From Anarhynchus alexandrinus (lineage: Eukaryota; Chordata; Aves; Charadriiformes; Charadriidae): a DNA stretch of 64,000 nt. The stretch's first letter is position 1. The number at the start of each line of letters is the position of its first letter. Shown one piece after another: positions 1 through 13,237 of this stretch. Below the pieces are notes generated by a model. It saw only the letters and a list, made by a program, of their open reading frames with translations, ran no database searches and was not told where the DNA came from. The DNA lies in NCBI GenBank assembly GCA_008711295.1, contig VUYV01000601.1:80752-144751 (forward strand), read 5' to 3'. Both the position numbers and the translations under genes were made by a program.

Positions 1-558
1 ACCACACAAATTGAAGACTTGGTGATGGGCACACATGAAAAGCCTTTGTTTGAAGTTATCCATTCTTGTCCTTAAACAGCCCACCTCTTCCTAGGAGTGA
101 TCTCAGGGCAGCTACCCTACACAGAACATAGTGTACCATCATCCTGTTCTCTGTGCCACCGCCTTTGAGAGATGGGATTTACCAGAGAGAAAGAGAAAAG
201 CTCACCTTCACCTCCTCCTCTCAAGTATACTGCTGTCTGGTACTCATTACACTTATTAATTGTATTGTCAGAGCAGATTAGGTCCCAGTAGCCTCAGCAT
301 GTGCTCAGGACAATACAGCACTGTCTGCCTCAAAGAACTCACAGTCTGAAAGCAGACACAGGTTACAGGGAGCAAGCAGAAAGCGCTCTGAGCCAGCTGG
401 CAGAGTTATTAGCCAGAAATTATACCTCCAGCTCCCAGTGCAGCGTCCTGCCAGCTAGACAAAGCTTCTCTGCTAAATAGGAACCATTTCACGGAACATC
501 TCGCAAGGATCCAGACGGTCCCTTGCAGCGCCTTGAGGCATCCGTAGGGACTACTCAC
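1..558 (-). other. FRAS1: FRAS1 intron after FU9 (5' part of intron only)
   Basis: This is the start of the phase-1 intron that follows exon 18 in transcript order. The next exon, FU10, is not in view. I see no repeat or conserved-looking element in it. Confidence 0.8.
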
Positions 559-711
559 TTTTGCAGGCACCATTCTCCGCATAGTATCCCACCGGACAGT
601 CAGGAATGCAGTGATCCCCCAGGAGCAAGTGACGGGCGTTCTGGCACTTCAGGCAGATGCTGCCGGTGTCCCGCAGGTTGGCCACACACTGACGGCACAA
701 ACGGTGGCAGT
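559..711 (-). CDS. FRAS1: FRAS1 window exon 18: FU repeat 9
   Basis: A 51-codon, phase 1-1 exon, the last in the window. DCHRLCRQCVANLRDTGSIC is followed by LKCQNARHLLLGDHCIPDC and GYYAENGACK. Nearly all of this agrees with the ninth FU repeat of mammalian FRAS1. Acceptor CTTCCTTTAG|AC, donor A|GTGAGT. The open frame begins one base into a codon after the donor, so the gene continues past the left edge with FU10. Confidence 0.93.
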
Positions 712-3700
712 CTAAAGGAAGCAGGGAATAACGGACACTGTGATCACAGAGGGACAAACCAGAACAGCTAAGGGGAAACACATTGCTGAGAACTCAAGGA
801 AGATATTAGGGACGTAACTTTCAGAGCCCAATTGTGCTATCTGAGGCACAAGGGCTGGGATCAGGTGCTACGCACTGCACTTCCAGATGTCTGTAAGAGA
901 GATGACCAGAAATTACCGCATTCAAGGTGCATTCCTTTCCTCTTGCCCTCAACCCCATCTTGAGCTCCTCCTGACCATCACAACGTTTTCACTTTTCCCC
1001 AGCAACCACATTCTCCGCATCTCTCCTGCCCCATTCAAGCATCCTCTTCCCCATCCTTAAGTGAGCTTGGGAAAGCTTTGTACGAAACCAGTTAAAAGCT
1101 CTTTGCTTTCCCCAAACCTTTCTCTGATTTTAGGTGCTTCTACCTACAGGTTTATCTTTGACAAACTACGCTGGCAGCTGTAGGCATTCACCTCCCTCTG
1201 CTCCCACTGTTGAAAAATGAAGAGCACAACCTGAACAGCTGTATGACCTTCTCCCGTAGTTCTTACTGTTCAGATTTTCCCACACAAACGAGACATCCAT
1301 ACCCTGAAGAGGCCACTGCAGACCTCAAAGCCAAGCCAAGAGCGGCATTTAGAGACGCATGAGAGTGCCTCCAAACCTTTTCCTTTTTTCATTTTTTTCC
1401 CCAGCAGCACACAAGCTTGTGTCTCCTGACCTCTGCCTGAACTTAGGTGCTTCAAAAGCTTTTACAACAAGCCTTTTGTACGCACAACAGTGCAGTGTAA
1501 GGCAACCTGGAAGCCAAATTAATCCTCATTATGGTAATTCAGAAAATTATAAAGGAAATGACGACTGTCTTGAAAGAAATGTAATAATGAGGCTTGATTT
1601 GAGTACCTGGCCTCTTGTCAGATTTCTACTGAAGGTTCAACTTTCTGTCTTTTGTCTCTCGTGACAGCATTACTACAGATTGTCAGGCAATCTAATTTTA
1701 CAAGCTGAAGACAGGCTCACAGTGGAGTCCGCAGGAATTCTGCATCCATACCTGCAAGAACATAATAGCGACTGGAGTCTAACCCTAGTCCGACTTCTAT
1801 GCATTACACATAGATGATTATTACTAAACGCTGGTGGAAAAGCACAGATGCAGCTCAGAACTGAATGCAATTCTGACTGCATGCAGGGATTCAAGGGCCT
1901 TAAAGCAGCTGCCTCCTCCACCTCCTGACTTTGCAGGGTATACAATCTATCTAGTTTCTGCCTCACACTCTCAAACCTTGCAGATGGGAAATTAACAGCC
2001 AGAGGGCAGGTAAAGGTGTGCGAGAAGAAACATTACGCTTAAGATAGTGACCCTGTAGATTTTCAATCCCTCACTGTCAGGACAGTGGCAAGAAAAGAAA
2101 AGCTGCACATGGGGTCATGCTCCCAAACTCAGTGACAAACCTCAAACCCTTCTTAGAGAGGTTACAGCTTACAGGGGTTATCATATTGCAGCTTCTGACT
2201 GCACAGGAGGAGAACTCAATACCCAAGGCATCATTCCATAAATCTTCACAGCCAAAGATCCCAAACCTGCGCTGACATCAGAGTGGGAAGACCCGCCATC
2301 TAACTGTAGCCTCACTGAAGGATCACACACGGCTCACCATAGACAGCAAGGACTAAGATATCATCCGAAAGGCCCTGAGCACCGTATGTAATTTGTATGC
2401 ACAGAGCTGGAGGTGGGGTGAAGAGCTTTATGCATTTACCTTCAATAAAATTAACATAAATCCAATTAGTTTCTAATGCTTCCACGTTTACCTGGCAGTA
2501 TGTCTACTCCCCTTACTGTTAAAATAATACTCCTCCCGTTTATTCTCTTGCTGGAGCCACTGGTCTCATAGACAGCTTTGGCTACATATAATAAGTAACC
2601 AAACTCACTGTGTATGGCCAATAAATTCCATAAACAGAGCATAAAGAGGAGACAGAGAAAACTTAGGGTGTCCAAATAGCCAATATCTGCTGTAAATAAC
2701 TAGACTCTCCCAAACTAACATTTAAAAAGTTAAGTATCTACAACACCAGGTGCTCTTGCAGTACTTTTCTCTTTACAGCCTCTATGCTTGCTCCTGTGTA
2801 TTGAAAGAGTTCTGTTTCTCAGCTACTGTTTTAGGATAAATCAGCCCCATCGCTCTCTTGTTCCTTTGCAAGCCTGGAGATCAAAGAGCACACAACACCA
2901 AATAAAAAACCAGAACTGACGCTCATGGTGAATTTGAGGGACATTGGGGAACCAGTGAGAGAGTAAAGGAAGAACTGAAGTGCTTTGTTTTGGGAAAGAT
3001 TATTTAAATTTTTCACAGCAGGCTCCCTTTGAAGCGAGGACTAACAGAAGCGGAGCGTTTGCTTTATGCTTCTCCATAATACTGCACAGCCGTATTTGTT
3101 TCCTCCTTCTGCCTTCTCCCTGTCAATCCTCACTCCAGCTCATCCAGCGGGCAAGTTACTGCCTGCGGGCTTTGGGTTTTTGGAGGCTTCACATCCCTTG
3201 TTTGTTGCAGGTCAGTGCAACACATAACTTAATTCCTTTAGACTTCTTCCAGTGCCCAAACTGGATTATCCAGGGCAGCATGTCGCCACCTTGTTCATAG
3301 TGCCACCAGTGCCTCCCTACTCATCTTTTTGAGACTATTGACTTGCCTCCCACTATCCAAACATAGCTTTTTCCTCCTACCCTTTCAGTTGGCTCTAATT
3401 TCCTTCTTGTCAATTCACCTCTAGGCAAAAAAAACCCCAAAACCCTCACCTTACCTATCACCGATCTTCCTATAAAGCAACTTTCATTGTAAAGTATAAT
3501 ATGATTGCTTACACAGATTTCCATTGCCAGAGTTACTTTACTTCCACACCGTCTTTAGCTTTCTCTTAGCAAGCAAAGAAAACAAAGAAAAAAGTGCCCT
3601 TCCTATATGGAAAGTATCTATTGTACACTGTTCCCTTGCCTGTCAAGACAGAGAAGGCTGTTTGGGGAGACAAAATTATCTCTAAAGTGCTTGTGAATGC

Positions 3701-6700
3701 TCATAAAGGAAACCAGAGGCATTTCTACCCCTCATTTCCACCATTTGCTAAGCAATCAACCACTTGTGTTGTTTAAATACACCTCCTCTTTTAAGGGTTC
3801 TTTAGAAAAAAATTTCCTGATGCAAGTTTTGTACTATACTCTAAAGTAAAGTATGAGGTTTACAACAGAGCGCTCCTTTAAATCAGTACTTACAGCACCA
3901 TGCAACTTACAGGCACGTCAGCACACAAATATTCTCTAGCACCTTAAAAGTAAATCCAGAAAGAAAATCAATATGGTTGATTCAGAAGGACGCCTAGCAC
4001 TGACCAGGATTTTTGGATTGATCTGGTTGTTGGAAAAGGTTTTTTGCCTTTCCTTTAAAAGACTTGAAAGGGAATTTGTCACATAAACAAGCGAGGTGAA
4101 CTTCTGGCACAGTGCGACCACGTTTGCAGGGACCTGTCTGCATCTTCTGAAAAGGGTGGGAGCTTCTCGGGGCAGCGTAAGGTGGGAAATCCAGCGGGAT
4201 GGTGCCTGGCACCAATGAGCCCAGACCAAAGCAGGGAAATGATCTTCCATTTTCCTCCTCCGGCAGCTCAGCTGTTAATGGCCGCAGGAGGTTGCACGCC
4301 AGTGACTAAGTGGAGCTAAGCCCCCAATTTCCCTCTTGCTCTGCTCAGCGAAACTCCAGCTCTTTGTGATGATATCAGTGTCTCTCTAAGAGTACGGCAA
4401 CAGCTCATTAATTTTACAAGGAGCTGAATGTATTTCTTGTTGTCAGAGTGTCCCTTCTGGATTTTTAAGAGCAAGGCAGAAAGGCTTGTTACAGGCATCC
4501 TCCTGAGTGAGCTCTTCGGGTTTATCTTTGAACGTTTTCCCAACTGCCCAACTTTCACAGAAAGCAAGGGCCAGAGCAGCTGAACATGGGGATTGGGAGT
4601 TCCCTTTCAAGGAAGACGCAGCTGGAAGTTTAGACAGGACCTTGGGGGATACTGTATCAGCGGGTGTTTTGAGTTTCATTTCACGCCAGCTGCCCTCGCT
4701 ACTAATTCTGGTAGGATGTCCTTCACATCCTTTGATGCTTTAGCTGAGCACCCAGTAGAGCTCAGACTGTCAACTCCCTGATTCGGCCACTGCACAGTCC
4801 CTCTGCATTTCAATAATCGCCCTTCCACCAGGAAGGAAAAGTCAGGAGAAGCTCAAAGAGGAAGCCTCGAGATCAACGAGGAAACCTCAAGGCAGGCATA
4901 TGATTTATCCAAATCAGAAAAGGGCAGGGTTTTATGAGCAGGACAACGGTTTTAGTGACGGTGCTATTTTTTAGACTGGCGATTGCAACGTTGAAGTTGT
5001 CTTGGACAAGAGGGAGAGGGAAAAGAAAGGGTGTTTTCAAACTGGGAAAACAAAAACCACAAAAGCCCTGAGACGCAACAGGAGACTGCTAAAGCCACAA
5101 ACACATTCCTGTACTTTAGCTATAAAATAAAATTAATCAAATGAATACTCTCAAAGAAGATTGGCACAGACTCAGCGTGCCCAAACCAGAGCTTAGAAAC
5201 TCATTAATCTTTTGAAACTTGAGGCCATTTTGTCTTTCTTCTGCTTACATTTGAAATGCTTATTTGATAAACTGCTGAAAACAAGATCTTTTTTTTCTAT
5301 TAACAAGGCAAATGTTCCAATCCTCATTCAGGTAACATGTACAATAACAACATTAATTCACAGGCAATGGTTTCAAGTGACAGTCGGTTTTCTCCATCCT
5401 GTATGAAAGATCTTCCCCTGCAGGTCCATAAAGTATGACAGGCGGCTATAATGCACAGCAGTCCCCATAAGCTGTAAGAGAGTTCTGCCTGGAGGGTCGG
5501 GAATTAGAGATAAATGTGAAGATAATTGTAAAAAGATATTGCTTTGGGAAGCAAAGGAAAAAGCTTTGTTAGATTCTGATGAAAATCATACATTATGCAA
5601 GTGTCAGGGATTTTAATGTTCTCTTTTATGGGACAGCTGCTCTTTAACCGGTAATTAATAACTTGCAAGGGCAAATTTAGCATTTCAATCAGTGCTGAAT
5701 GAGAAGAACGAGTGAAATTTAACAACCTGGATGTGGAGCTCTTTATCTCTAGCAGAACTGGCAAGAAGCATCCCTCGCTTAAACATCAGACATAAATTTG
5801 GCACAGGCTGCAGATCCCAGACCAAAGCACAACTTTTTTTTTTTAAAGGCAACAAATAACTGTGTTCCTCTACCAGAGTTTTCAAAACTTCAGTTAGACA
5901 AAGAAACGTCGATGCATCTACGTGCAAGACCACGTGAATGTTAAGGTTTCCTATGTTATAAGGAATATCTGTAGTGGCTTCTGGAAGGCAGGACTGACAC
6001 AAGGGAGTCACGCAGCAAAACTAAGGTCAGAGCTGGGAGGAGGAAAGGCGTCTCCTTACGCTCTTACTATATTGCACCTGGAAAGCCTCCTCTCCTGTTT
6101 TGGGGGCACAGATCCAAACACTGCTGACACTCAACGACACCAGGCACTGTGAACCAAGCTTTGAAAACATGTTTCTAACTTTGAGAAGACAAGTCTCCAA
6201 ACAGTGGACCATGTTCATGACCTACAGGGCTTCGAAACAAAGCTTGTTCGTTTGCAAGGGAACGATGCATCATCAGACTGCAATCGCTTCGGAGCCCAGA
6301 AAGCCAGAGAAGGTTCTTCGCCAATGATTCATCACTGTCAGTGTAGTGCATCTGGAGGTCAAACCTTGCCCTCCACATTGCCTGAGTGTTGTTGAGCCCA
6401 TTGTTTCCAATTTCTGCTCCTCATTATTGCTGGGCACTGTGATGTTCACCTAATCACCCGGGATTTGGGGAGCACGCTTACTGCTCCATGACACCTCACC
6501 AAACTTACAGTTAACAGCAGTCTAAAAGGGATAATTAAAGCACATAGCACGCAGCAAGCAGCACAGTAAACCCTCCTCAGAAAGAATCCTGGTTTATGAT
6601 AAATGGCACTAAGTTTTCCCAACAAAATTTACAGCTGGAAGACCACATTTCCACAGCCCTTTTTTCATAGGAAGCATAAAGCAAAGTAATGCGAAAATAA

Positions 6701-8106
6701 GGTGGAAGAAATAAAGTGCATACAGCTATGATGTGACACGACATTAATAAGAATTGTTGGAGGCCCTGAAATTTTACAGGGCAGAGACAGCTCTTTACAC
6801 TGAAATGCTGAATTATTTCCACATTGTAATTACTTGACTGTATGAAACATCTTGATTCCCCAACCTGATTTCTTGTATACCTAAGGAGCTGTACAATACT
6901 TATAGGATATTTTCCTACTCCTCAGATACTTTGTTTCCCGTCTCTCTTTGTCTCTGCAGACACAAAAATAACTGTTATTTAAAAGGAAGATGAAGAAATG
7001 GTTCATAAAATTAGTCTGTGGGGAGCAAAGAAGCAAGTCTTTCATTAAAAAAAACCCAACACATATATGTAAACAAAAAGAACTCCCTGTGAAGGGGAAT
7101 CATCTATATTAAATTGAGAACAATAGCCTCTCAATGGATATATTTATTACATGTAATGTATTTTTCCCTCTTCTTAGGATTCCTTATCTCATTTGGAACT
7201 ATTGAGCCTAGATTAAGCCTCACACACTGTAACTTTTTTTGATAAAGAAAAAAATGACTTGATAAAGCTCAGAGATTGTGGGAGCAGTTCCCAGGATATG
7301 TTTATACATGGATGATGGATTAAAAGCGTGATGGATTAAAAGCGATTTTTCTTTTTAAACAGATAAATACAATCAGTGGCTTCTGATTATAGGCTTAAGT
7401 GCAGGCACCGAGCACCCACGATGTACAACCCCTATATAGAAATCCTGTTACCTCCCAAAAATGCACACAGCAATGCTGGCTGTGCCAATTTTTCTTTAGG
7501 GCCCCATAAACTGCTTCTCTGAATCACAGATCTTTCCTTAACTCACTTTACTGAAGCAGTGTGCAGGACCTAAGCAGCTTTCCTGGCTCTGGGTCCCCCA
7601 AGCTTGGCTCTACGGTGACAGGTAAAGCTCAGACTGGAGTGAGACACAGATAAGTGCCTGACCTGGCAAAGGCAAGCGCATCACCACTCCACAGAGCGGA
7701 GCTCCAGCCCACCATATTGTTAAGAGCATGCTCATTATGATATTGATAAGTACATGAATGCTTTGATGGTTCCCAGACATACTGGTCCATACATATGATC
7801 TCAAGTCTTCACACCAAACGGTGGAGCAGCAAGCCTGGCAAAGGAGAGCCTTGTCTCCCTCGCACTACTACCGGCCTTACTCAATTTGGAATTGACTTCA
7901 GGCAGCTCTAGTGAAGATATGTACAGCAGCAGTGGTAAGCGGCTTCGCTATGCACACTGGAGAGTTTCCTCATGGTTATTTTCATCTGTGTGACACTCTA
8001 CTCATAACAGGCATTTTGATTTCTTCATGGTGTGTGCTCAAGTACCCGGTTAATGCCACAGAAAGATCATCACACTGTATGACCCACGCCATCACCTCTT
8101 ACTTAC
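712..8106 (-). other. FRAS1: FRAS1 intron between FU8 and FU9
   Basis: A 7.4 kb phase-1 intron, second longest of the internal introns. It contains a perfect 16-bp tandem duplication at 7313-7344 and scattered A/T runs. At about 4857-4896 two copies of GAGGAARCCTCRAG lie close together. No coding exon is expected here, because FU8 and FU9 are adjacent in mammalian FRAS1, and none was seen. Confidence 0.8.
7313..7344. repeat. 16-bp perfect tandem duplication
   Basis: TGATGGATTAAAAGCG occurs twice in immediate succession without a mismatch, inside the FU8-FU9 intron. Confidence 0.95.
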
Positions 8107-8250
8107 CCACACAATATCCCACCAGGTTGAGATACTGCTCTTCCTTGCAGCTAGTCCTGCACTTCCCACTAGCTAGAGTCGCATGGGGATGGCAGGTTAA
8201 GCACTCCGAATCAGAAGGGCCACGGCATGTCTTGCAGGATGGATGACAGG
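8107..8250 (-). CDS. FRAS1: FRAS1 window exon 17: FU repeat 8
   Basis: A 48-codon, phase 1-1 exon that sits in no long open frame and was found from its splice sites and cysteine pattern. It encodes SCHPSCKTCRGPSDSECLTC, then GKCRTSCKEEQYLNLVGYC. EEQ-LNLVGYC is a distinctive stretch shared with the eighth FU repeat of mammalian FRAS1. Acceptor CTTCTCCAG|CC, donor G|GTAAGT, both strong. Confidence 0.9.
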
Positions 8251-10309
8251 CTGGAGAAGAACATCAACACTTGTTGTTATGCTCTTGCTATAATCCACCT
8301 TACGCTTTCCCCTCCTCAGAAAGCCAGCCCCTATAACGATCATTTACTCCTACAAAACATGACATAAAATGATCTAATAGCACCGGTGACTGCAGAGTTG
8401 AGGTTTAGAAGGCTCTTACATTGTCATTTTGAATAAACAAGATGAGAAACGAGTTGTCAATTTAAAAATTACTTGCTCTCTGCATTAATCAAGGTATAGA
8501 TCTATATAAAATATAAAGAGATTGGCTCTTTTATTCCTCCCTCCAGCATATGCTTGTGCACCTAAGAGAGTGGGATGCACAGGGGAGATAAATTAAACAT
8601 CTTGGGATTGTATGAACATCACAGTGGCATGAGTTTGATATTAACGAGTGGAAAATCCAGGAATGATTTCTGCACTAAGCCCTCCCAAACTGAAATCTAT
8701 AAAACCTGAATGCCGTGCCAGTTCATTAGCTATTCTGTCTGCTAAAAGCTCAACAAAAAGATTGCAGAGAAAGCGGTAAAGATTGCTCAAAAACATTTCA
8801 CCCAGGCTGCTTTTGTATCCTTCCACCTTTAAAGACAGAAGCCTCAGTTCCAGGATTTCCACGCTACAGATCTGAGGGAGACAGGAATACTACGGCTAAT
8901 GATCTGTAAAAAAAAAATCTTAAAAACTACTTTTAAAGCTCTTCTATGAATAAAAGCACACAGCTTCAAAAATCTCCCACCTCCGGACTCCCCCAGGCTA
9001 CGTACAATTCCTCGCTCCCCACATGGAAGCCGGGCGTTCCGCAGCTGCCACAGCACAAGGCTCCAGTGTTTTAAGACCTAACACGTCCCGTCCCACCACC
9101 TTCTCAGCCTCTCGGCAATCACGCTCGTGCTTTCAGCGTTCAAAAGGAAGAATCCCTTTTCTAGACACACCTACATTAACTGAGCTTCGCTGTTTCAAAA
9201 ACGGCAGGAGATCTAAGCTGGCAGCATACAGAAAGATGCCGCTTTCCTGACACTGAAATTTTGTTTCTGAGACATTTACGTAAGCCTGAAACTGCATAAT
9301 GCAGCGTTCAGCAGTTACCTCAGCTCTAAGGTGGCAGCGCACAACCTCAAAATTGATGAATCTTTACAATGGCCTGCCAAATAAATGTATTTATAGAGTT
9401 GTTCCTTGGGTGAATAAATTGAATAAATAGAGCAATGGACTTTAGCAGAGGTTTTTCTCTCTCAACTTGAGGCCTCCCAGGGAAGCGACCAGTAAATTTC
9501 TCCTACTGCCAGAACAGATATATGGACTCCTGACCCAAGGAATCTATTATAAAACTGCAGAAAACTTTCAGATGACCTTGAAGGGACTAATCAGATTTCC
9601 AACTCCTGTGTTTCCTCACCCACTGTACTTAGCAGCTCGTAATGAACAGCGTACCCCAAAGGCCACCATTTTCTGCAAGTGGCAAACAGGATTTAACCGT
9701 TGCAGTCACTCAGAAGGTCAGCAGTCACAGTCATCTGCTTAGATGAGATCAAACAAGCTGAATGAAGGCCACTTGCTGACCGGTGGGCAAGGCTGAGACC
9801 CAAATAAATAATGCTGTCCCCACTACTGATCAGGGATGTTCATAGATGTAACGGCTTTTCTCCTGTATCTGCAGAATTCCTTCCTTCTAAACCCAGCCCT
9901 ATAGCTAGGAGCGGATTAAAAATAAAGCTAATTCATATGGACAATATGCTTATCTAGCCTAATAAAAGCAGACCATTTTTCAGTGTGGTCCAGTAAAGAC
10001 CTCTTCTGCCACAGCGCGCTGGCTAAGAACATCATCCGAGCCTACTGAAATGAAACGCAAAATATCTTCAGGGAAACGGTCCAGAGAAGCAAAACTGATT
10101 ATAATTTATGATTCAATGTGTACGCCTCTCTCCCATTAGGAGGAGATTCCATTTCCTGAAATTGGACTATCCTATTCTCCCCTGAAAATACTTAAATAGC
10201 CTCCTATAAATCTGACAGCATCTCTAATTATATTGAGAAATGCATTACAAAACGGGTATGCAATGAAATTCAGCAGTATGAGCTGCAGGTGCCTGCACTA
10301 TGCACTCAC
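8251..10309 (-). other. FRAS1: FRAS1 intron between FU7 and FU8
   Basis: A 2.1 kb phase-1 intron. I see no repeat, coding remnant or unusual composition in it. Confidence 0.8.
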
Positions 10310-10450
10310 AGTAGCAGTGATCTTCGTGGCTGAACAGCCCCTCTGGGCATTCGGAGAGGCATCTGCCTTCAAGCAGGACGTGGGAAGACAGACAAGCCGT
10401 ACAGTCCTGAGAAGTGTTCCCCACGCAGCCTGCGCAGGAGGAGTGGCACC
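10310..10450 (-). CDS. FRAS1: FRAS1 window exon 16: FU repeat 7
   Basis: A 47-codon, phase 1-1 exon. CHSSCAGCVGNTSQDC has an N-T-S glycosylation sequon in the first loop. It continues CTACLSSHVLLEGRCLSEC and PEGLFSHEDHCY. HVLL-G-CLS-CP-G matches the seventh FU repeat of mammalian FRAS1. Acceptor CCTTGCAG|GG, donor T|GTGAGT. The split codons give Arg at the start and Ser at the end. Confidence 0.92.
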
Positions 10451-13063
10451 CTGCAAGGAAGGGAAAAAACAAGAGGACAGAGCATGCCAAATTAGTTTTT
10501 GCTTATCTGAGTTGTTACTGCCCTAGAGTACTGCCCAATCCACCTGGATTGGGATAAAACTCCCCAATGACAACAAGAAGGTGTTTTCTTTACAGGATTC
10601 TCTGCTTGTGAAAGGTAGAAAGGGCAGGAGCACAAAGGCTGTACAGCACACTTCTTGAAGATAAGGAGCAGCCACAGATAGCTGCATATTTAATCTTTTT
10701 TTGCACCCACACAATTCATTACTGAAACAGAAAACTGAGACGCACAATGCCGTGTAATACTGTACTCCTCCCTATAAGAGCTTTGGGTTTCTGCAGACTT
10801 AGCAGATTGTGAAATCATCTTTCACTATCACCCTACAGTTACTCCGGGAAGGATTTTTTTATCCAGCATCACTGCATGGTTATCATCAGCTGTTCTGGAG
10901 CAGTAAAAGTAAATATACATAGAGGTGGGCTGCCCACCTGACTTTACAGCTAGTGAAGTGAACGCTCATTAGCAGGATCATTCAGCAAGAACGAAAAGAG
11001 TGCAGTCAAAAAGTCAGACTTCTTCACCTTTACTGGTACTGACCCTAGACCAAGCCATCTTAAACTAAGTAATCTGATTAAATAAATATATAAACTCTTT
11101 AGTTAAAAACCTAGTACTTATCAGAGCAGTGACTCGAGGCCACAGGTTCCACTGTGAGAGTCATGGTTGAGCGCAAAGAGAGACTTCCTGCCCTCTAGGG
11201 AGACAAGACAGACACAGGGCTGGAGAGAAGAAATGAAATGCAATGAAATGAAATAAAATGATTTATACAAGTACACTTAGCTGTCTGCCAGAGAGCCAGG
11301 GAGAGAAGTCAGGGATCCTCATCACAAATGCAACGTGTCCAGGACTATCTTTGGCTCAAGTGACTCACATCATATCAGAGAGAAATTTCTTACAGTTTCA
11401 TCAGGGAAATCTCAAGCATTAGAAAAATATAGAGATATTTCTGCGGTTTGGTGAGAAATTCACAACCACACAGGTAAAACCTTCAAAACCAGCATTTTAG
11501 CCTAAGTATGAATGGGCTTCCGTTCTGCACAGATAACGTAGGCACGGTACACATCTGTTGTGGGTTCACTTTTTCCAAAAGGTGCATCTACAAACTTTGC
11601 ATGAGTATTTTACAGGGGTAGCTCAAAGCTTGACATCTTGAATCCTCACACCCTCCTGCAATAAATCAAACCACTATTCTAATGCCACTACTAATAGGGC
11701 AGAGCTAATAACATGTGGGGCTGTGCCGGCATTCTTGCCCAGTGACATAATTCAGCACTGTCACTGAGCTCTGCTCAGGCCTGTTTGTACAGGTCTGTTC
11801 ACCCATCTGAGGCAGTGGTGTATGGATTTCTTCACTCAGTTTCTATACCATAACCTGGACTCAAGCCAAGAAAACCCATTACCTGCCAAGGAATGGCCAC
11901 TGCGTGGACTGGAGGCTCTACTCTACTGCCTTCAGGCACCAATCCAAAGCACTGGATACCTTATGGTCTGTGTAGGTCACTGTTAAAGACAGAATCATTC
12001 CACCCAAAAAAATGCCACTTCTTCCTTAAGATCCCCTAAGGCCAAAAAATGAGTTGGACAGATTCTTTCCATCCAGTTGAGATGAAGAGATAAAATCAAA
12101 ATAAATGGATTTTAAATTATGTCCACTTGTAGAAAATGTTCTTTTCAACAGGAAGAAACAGCCACGAGTAGCATTGTTGCTACTGTTATTACTATTACTT
12201 TCCTTAAGTGCTGTAGACTCACTGTTTCTATGACTGGTCTTTCCACACAGGGAAATCACTGCCATTTCTGAAAGCATCATTTCTCCTTAAGCTTAGGGTG
12301 GGCTGTGTTGGCACAAGATATTCCATCTAACCTCTCAGCCTGCTTCTGTCTGCATTATTTCCCAGATATTGCAATATGTTTGTTGTACAGACATCCACAC
12401 CAGCTGCCACAAGCTTTGTACAGCCAGACTGGCTTGCTAATCCACCCAGTAAACATTCTTCGCTGAAGTCCACAACAGTTTTCTCTCAAAGCGGTATAAA
12501 ACCACATATATCCCAAACGTACACCACATTAGTCTCTTTTCCAAACTCTAGTCTTCATGGAAATGCTTCCCACTTGGTATTTCAGGAGCAGTGATGGCAC
12601 GTGTGCTGCAGGGCATCTATCAGAAGAGCTTCCTCAAAAGAAAAGACTGCTGCGGGATGTCTTGACCTGCTCCAAAGGCTAATAAGGAGACAGCTCAGTC
12701 TTTTCTGAAAAGGATTTAAGGATTGATCCTGCTTCAAAATAAGTCAGTGGTAAAAATCGCATTCTCAACTTCAATGAAAAGAAAGCTAGGCTAAGCTGTG
12801 CAGACTTAAACGCAGTCATTTTTTTAAAAAGTACCCGAATTCTTTAGTGACAAATTATACGTAGAGTATATTTTCCCTCAAAAGTACTAGTATATGCCAT
12901 TCTGAAAGTTACTGAGTTTAAACATTCATGACTGTCACAAGGCAAACACAGGAGCTCAAAGCACGTAAGAATCAAACATCGTACAAGACCACCCTGAACA
13001 CCTAAAAATCCATTGCAGCCCTATGCCGAAGGCTTTGAAGAGCTGTTCCCATCCTCTACTCAC
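10451..13063 (-). other. FRAS1: FRAS1 intron between FU6 and FU7
   Basis: A 2.6 kb phase-1 intron. The only structure noticed is an imperfect AAATG microsatellite near 11229-11260. Confidence 0.8.
11229..11260. repeat. Imperfect AAATG microsatellite
   Basis: About six pentamer units of the AAATG type with single substitutions (CAATG, AAATA), in the FU6-FU7 intron. Confidence 0.85.
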
Positions 13064-13237
13064 GTTTGCAGACTCCTGTGCTATCCACGTAAAACCGGGC
13101 TTGGCAGTGGGAGAGGCAAAGGCCACGTACAGCTCCTTCCACGGGCTGGTGAGGCTGCAGCACGTCCTCTGGTGCCCGGCACTGCAGGCAATGAGAGGCC
13201 CCCGGGCCGACGCAGGTGCAGCAGGATGGGTGGCAAC
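13064..13237 (-). CDS. FRAS1: FRAS1 window exon 15: FU repeat 6, long form
   Basis: The longest FU exon, 58 codons, phase 1-1. GCHPSCCTCVGPGASHCLQC is followed by a loop of about 23 residues (PEDVLQPHQPVEGAVRGL lies in it) before CLSHCQARFYVDSTGVC. The other FU repeats have about 11-14 residues there. The sixth FU repeat of mammalian FRAS1 is also extended at this place, so the insertion is old and not an error. The exon is GC-rich, which leaves several frames open on the opposite strand by chance. Acceptor GTGCACAG|GT, donor C|GTGAGT. Confidence 0.92.
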
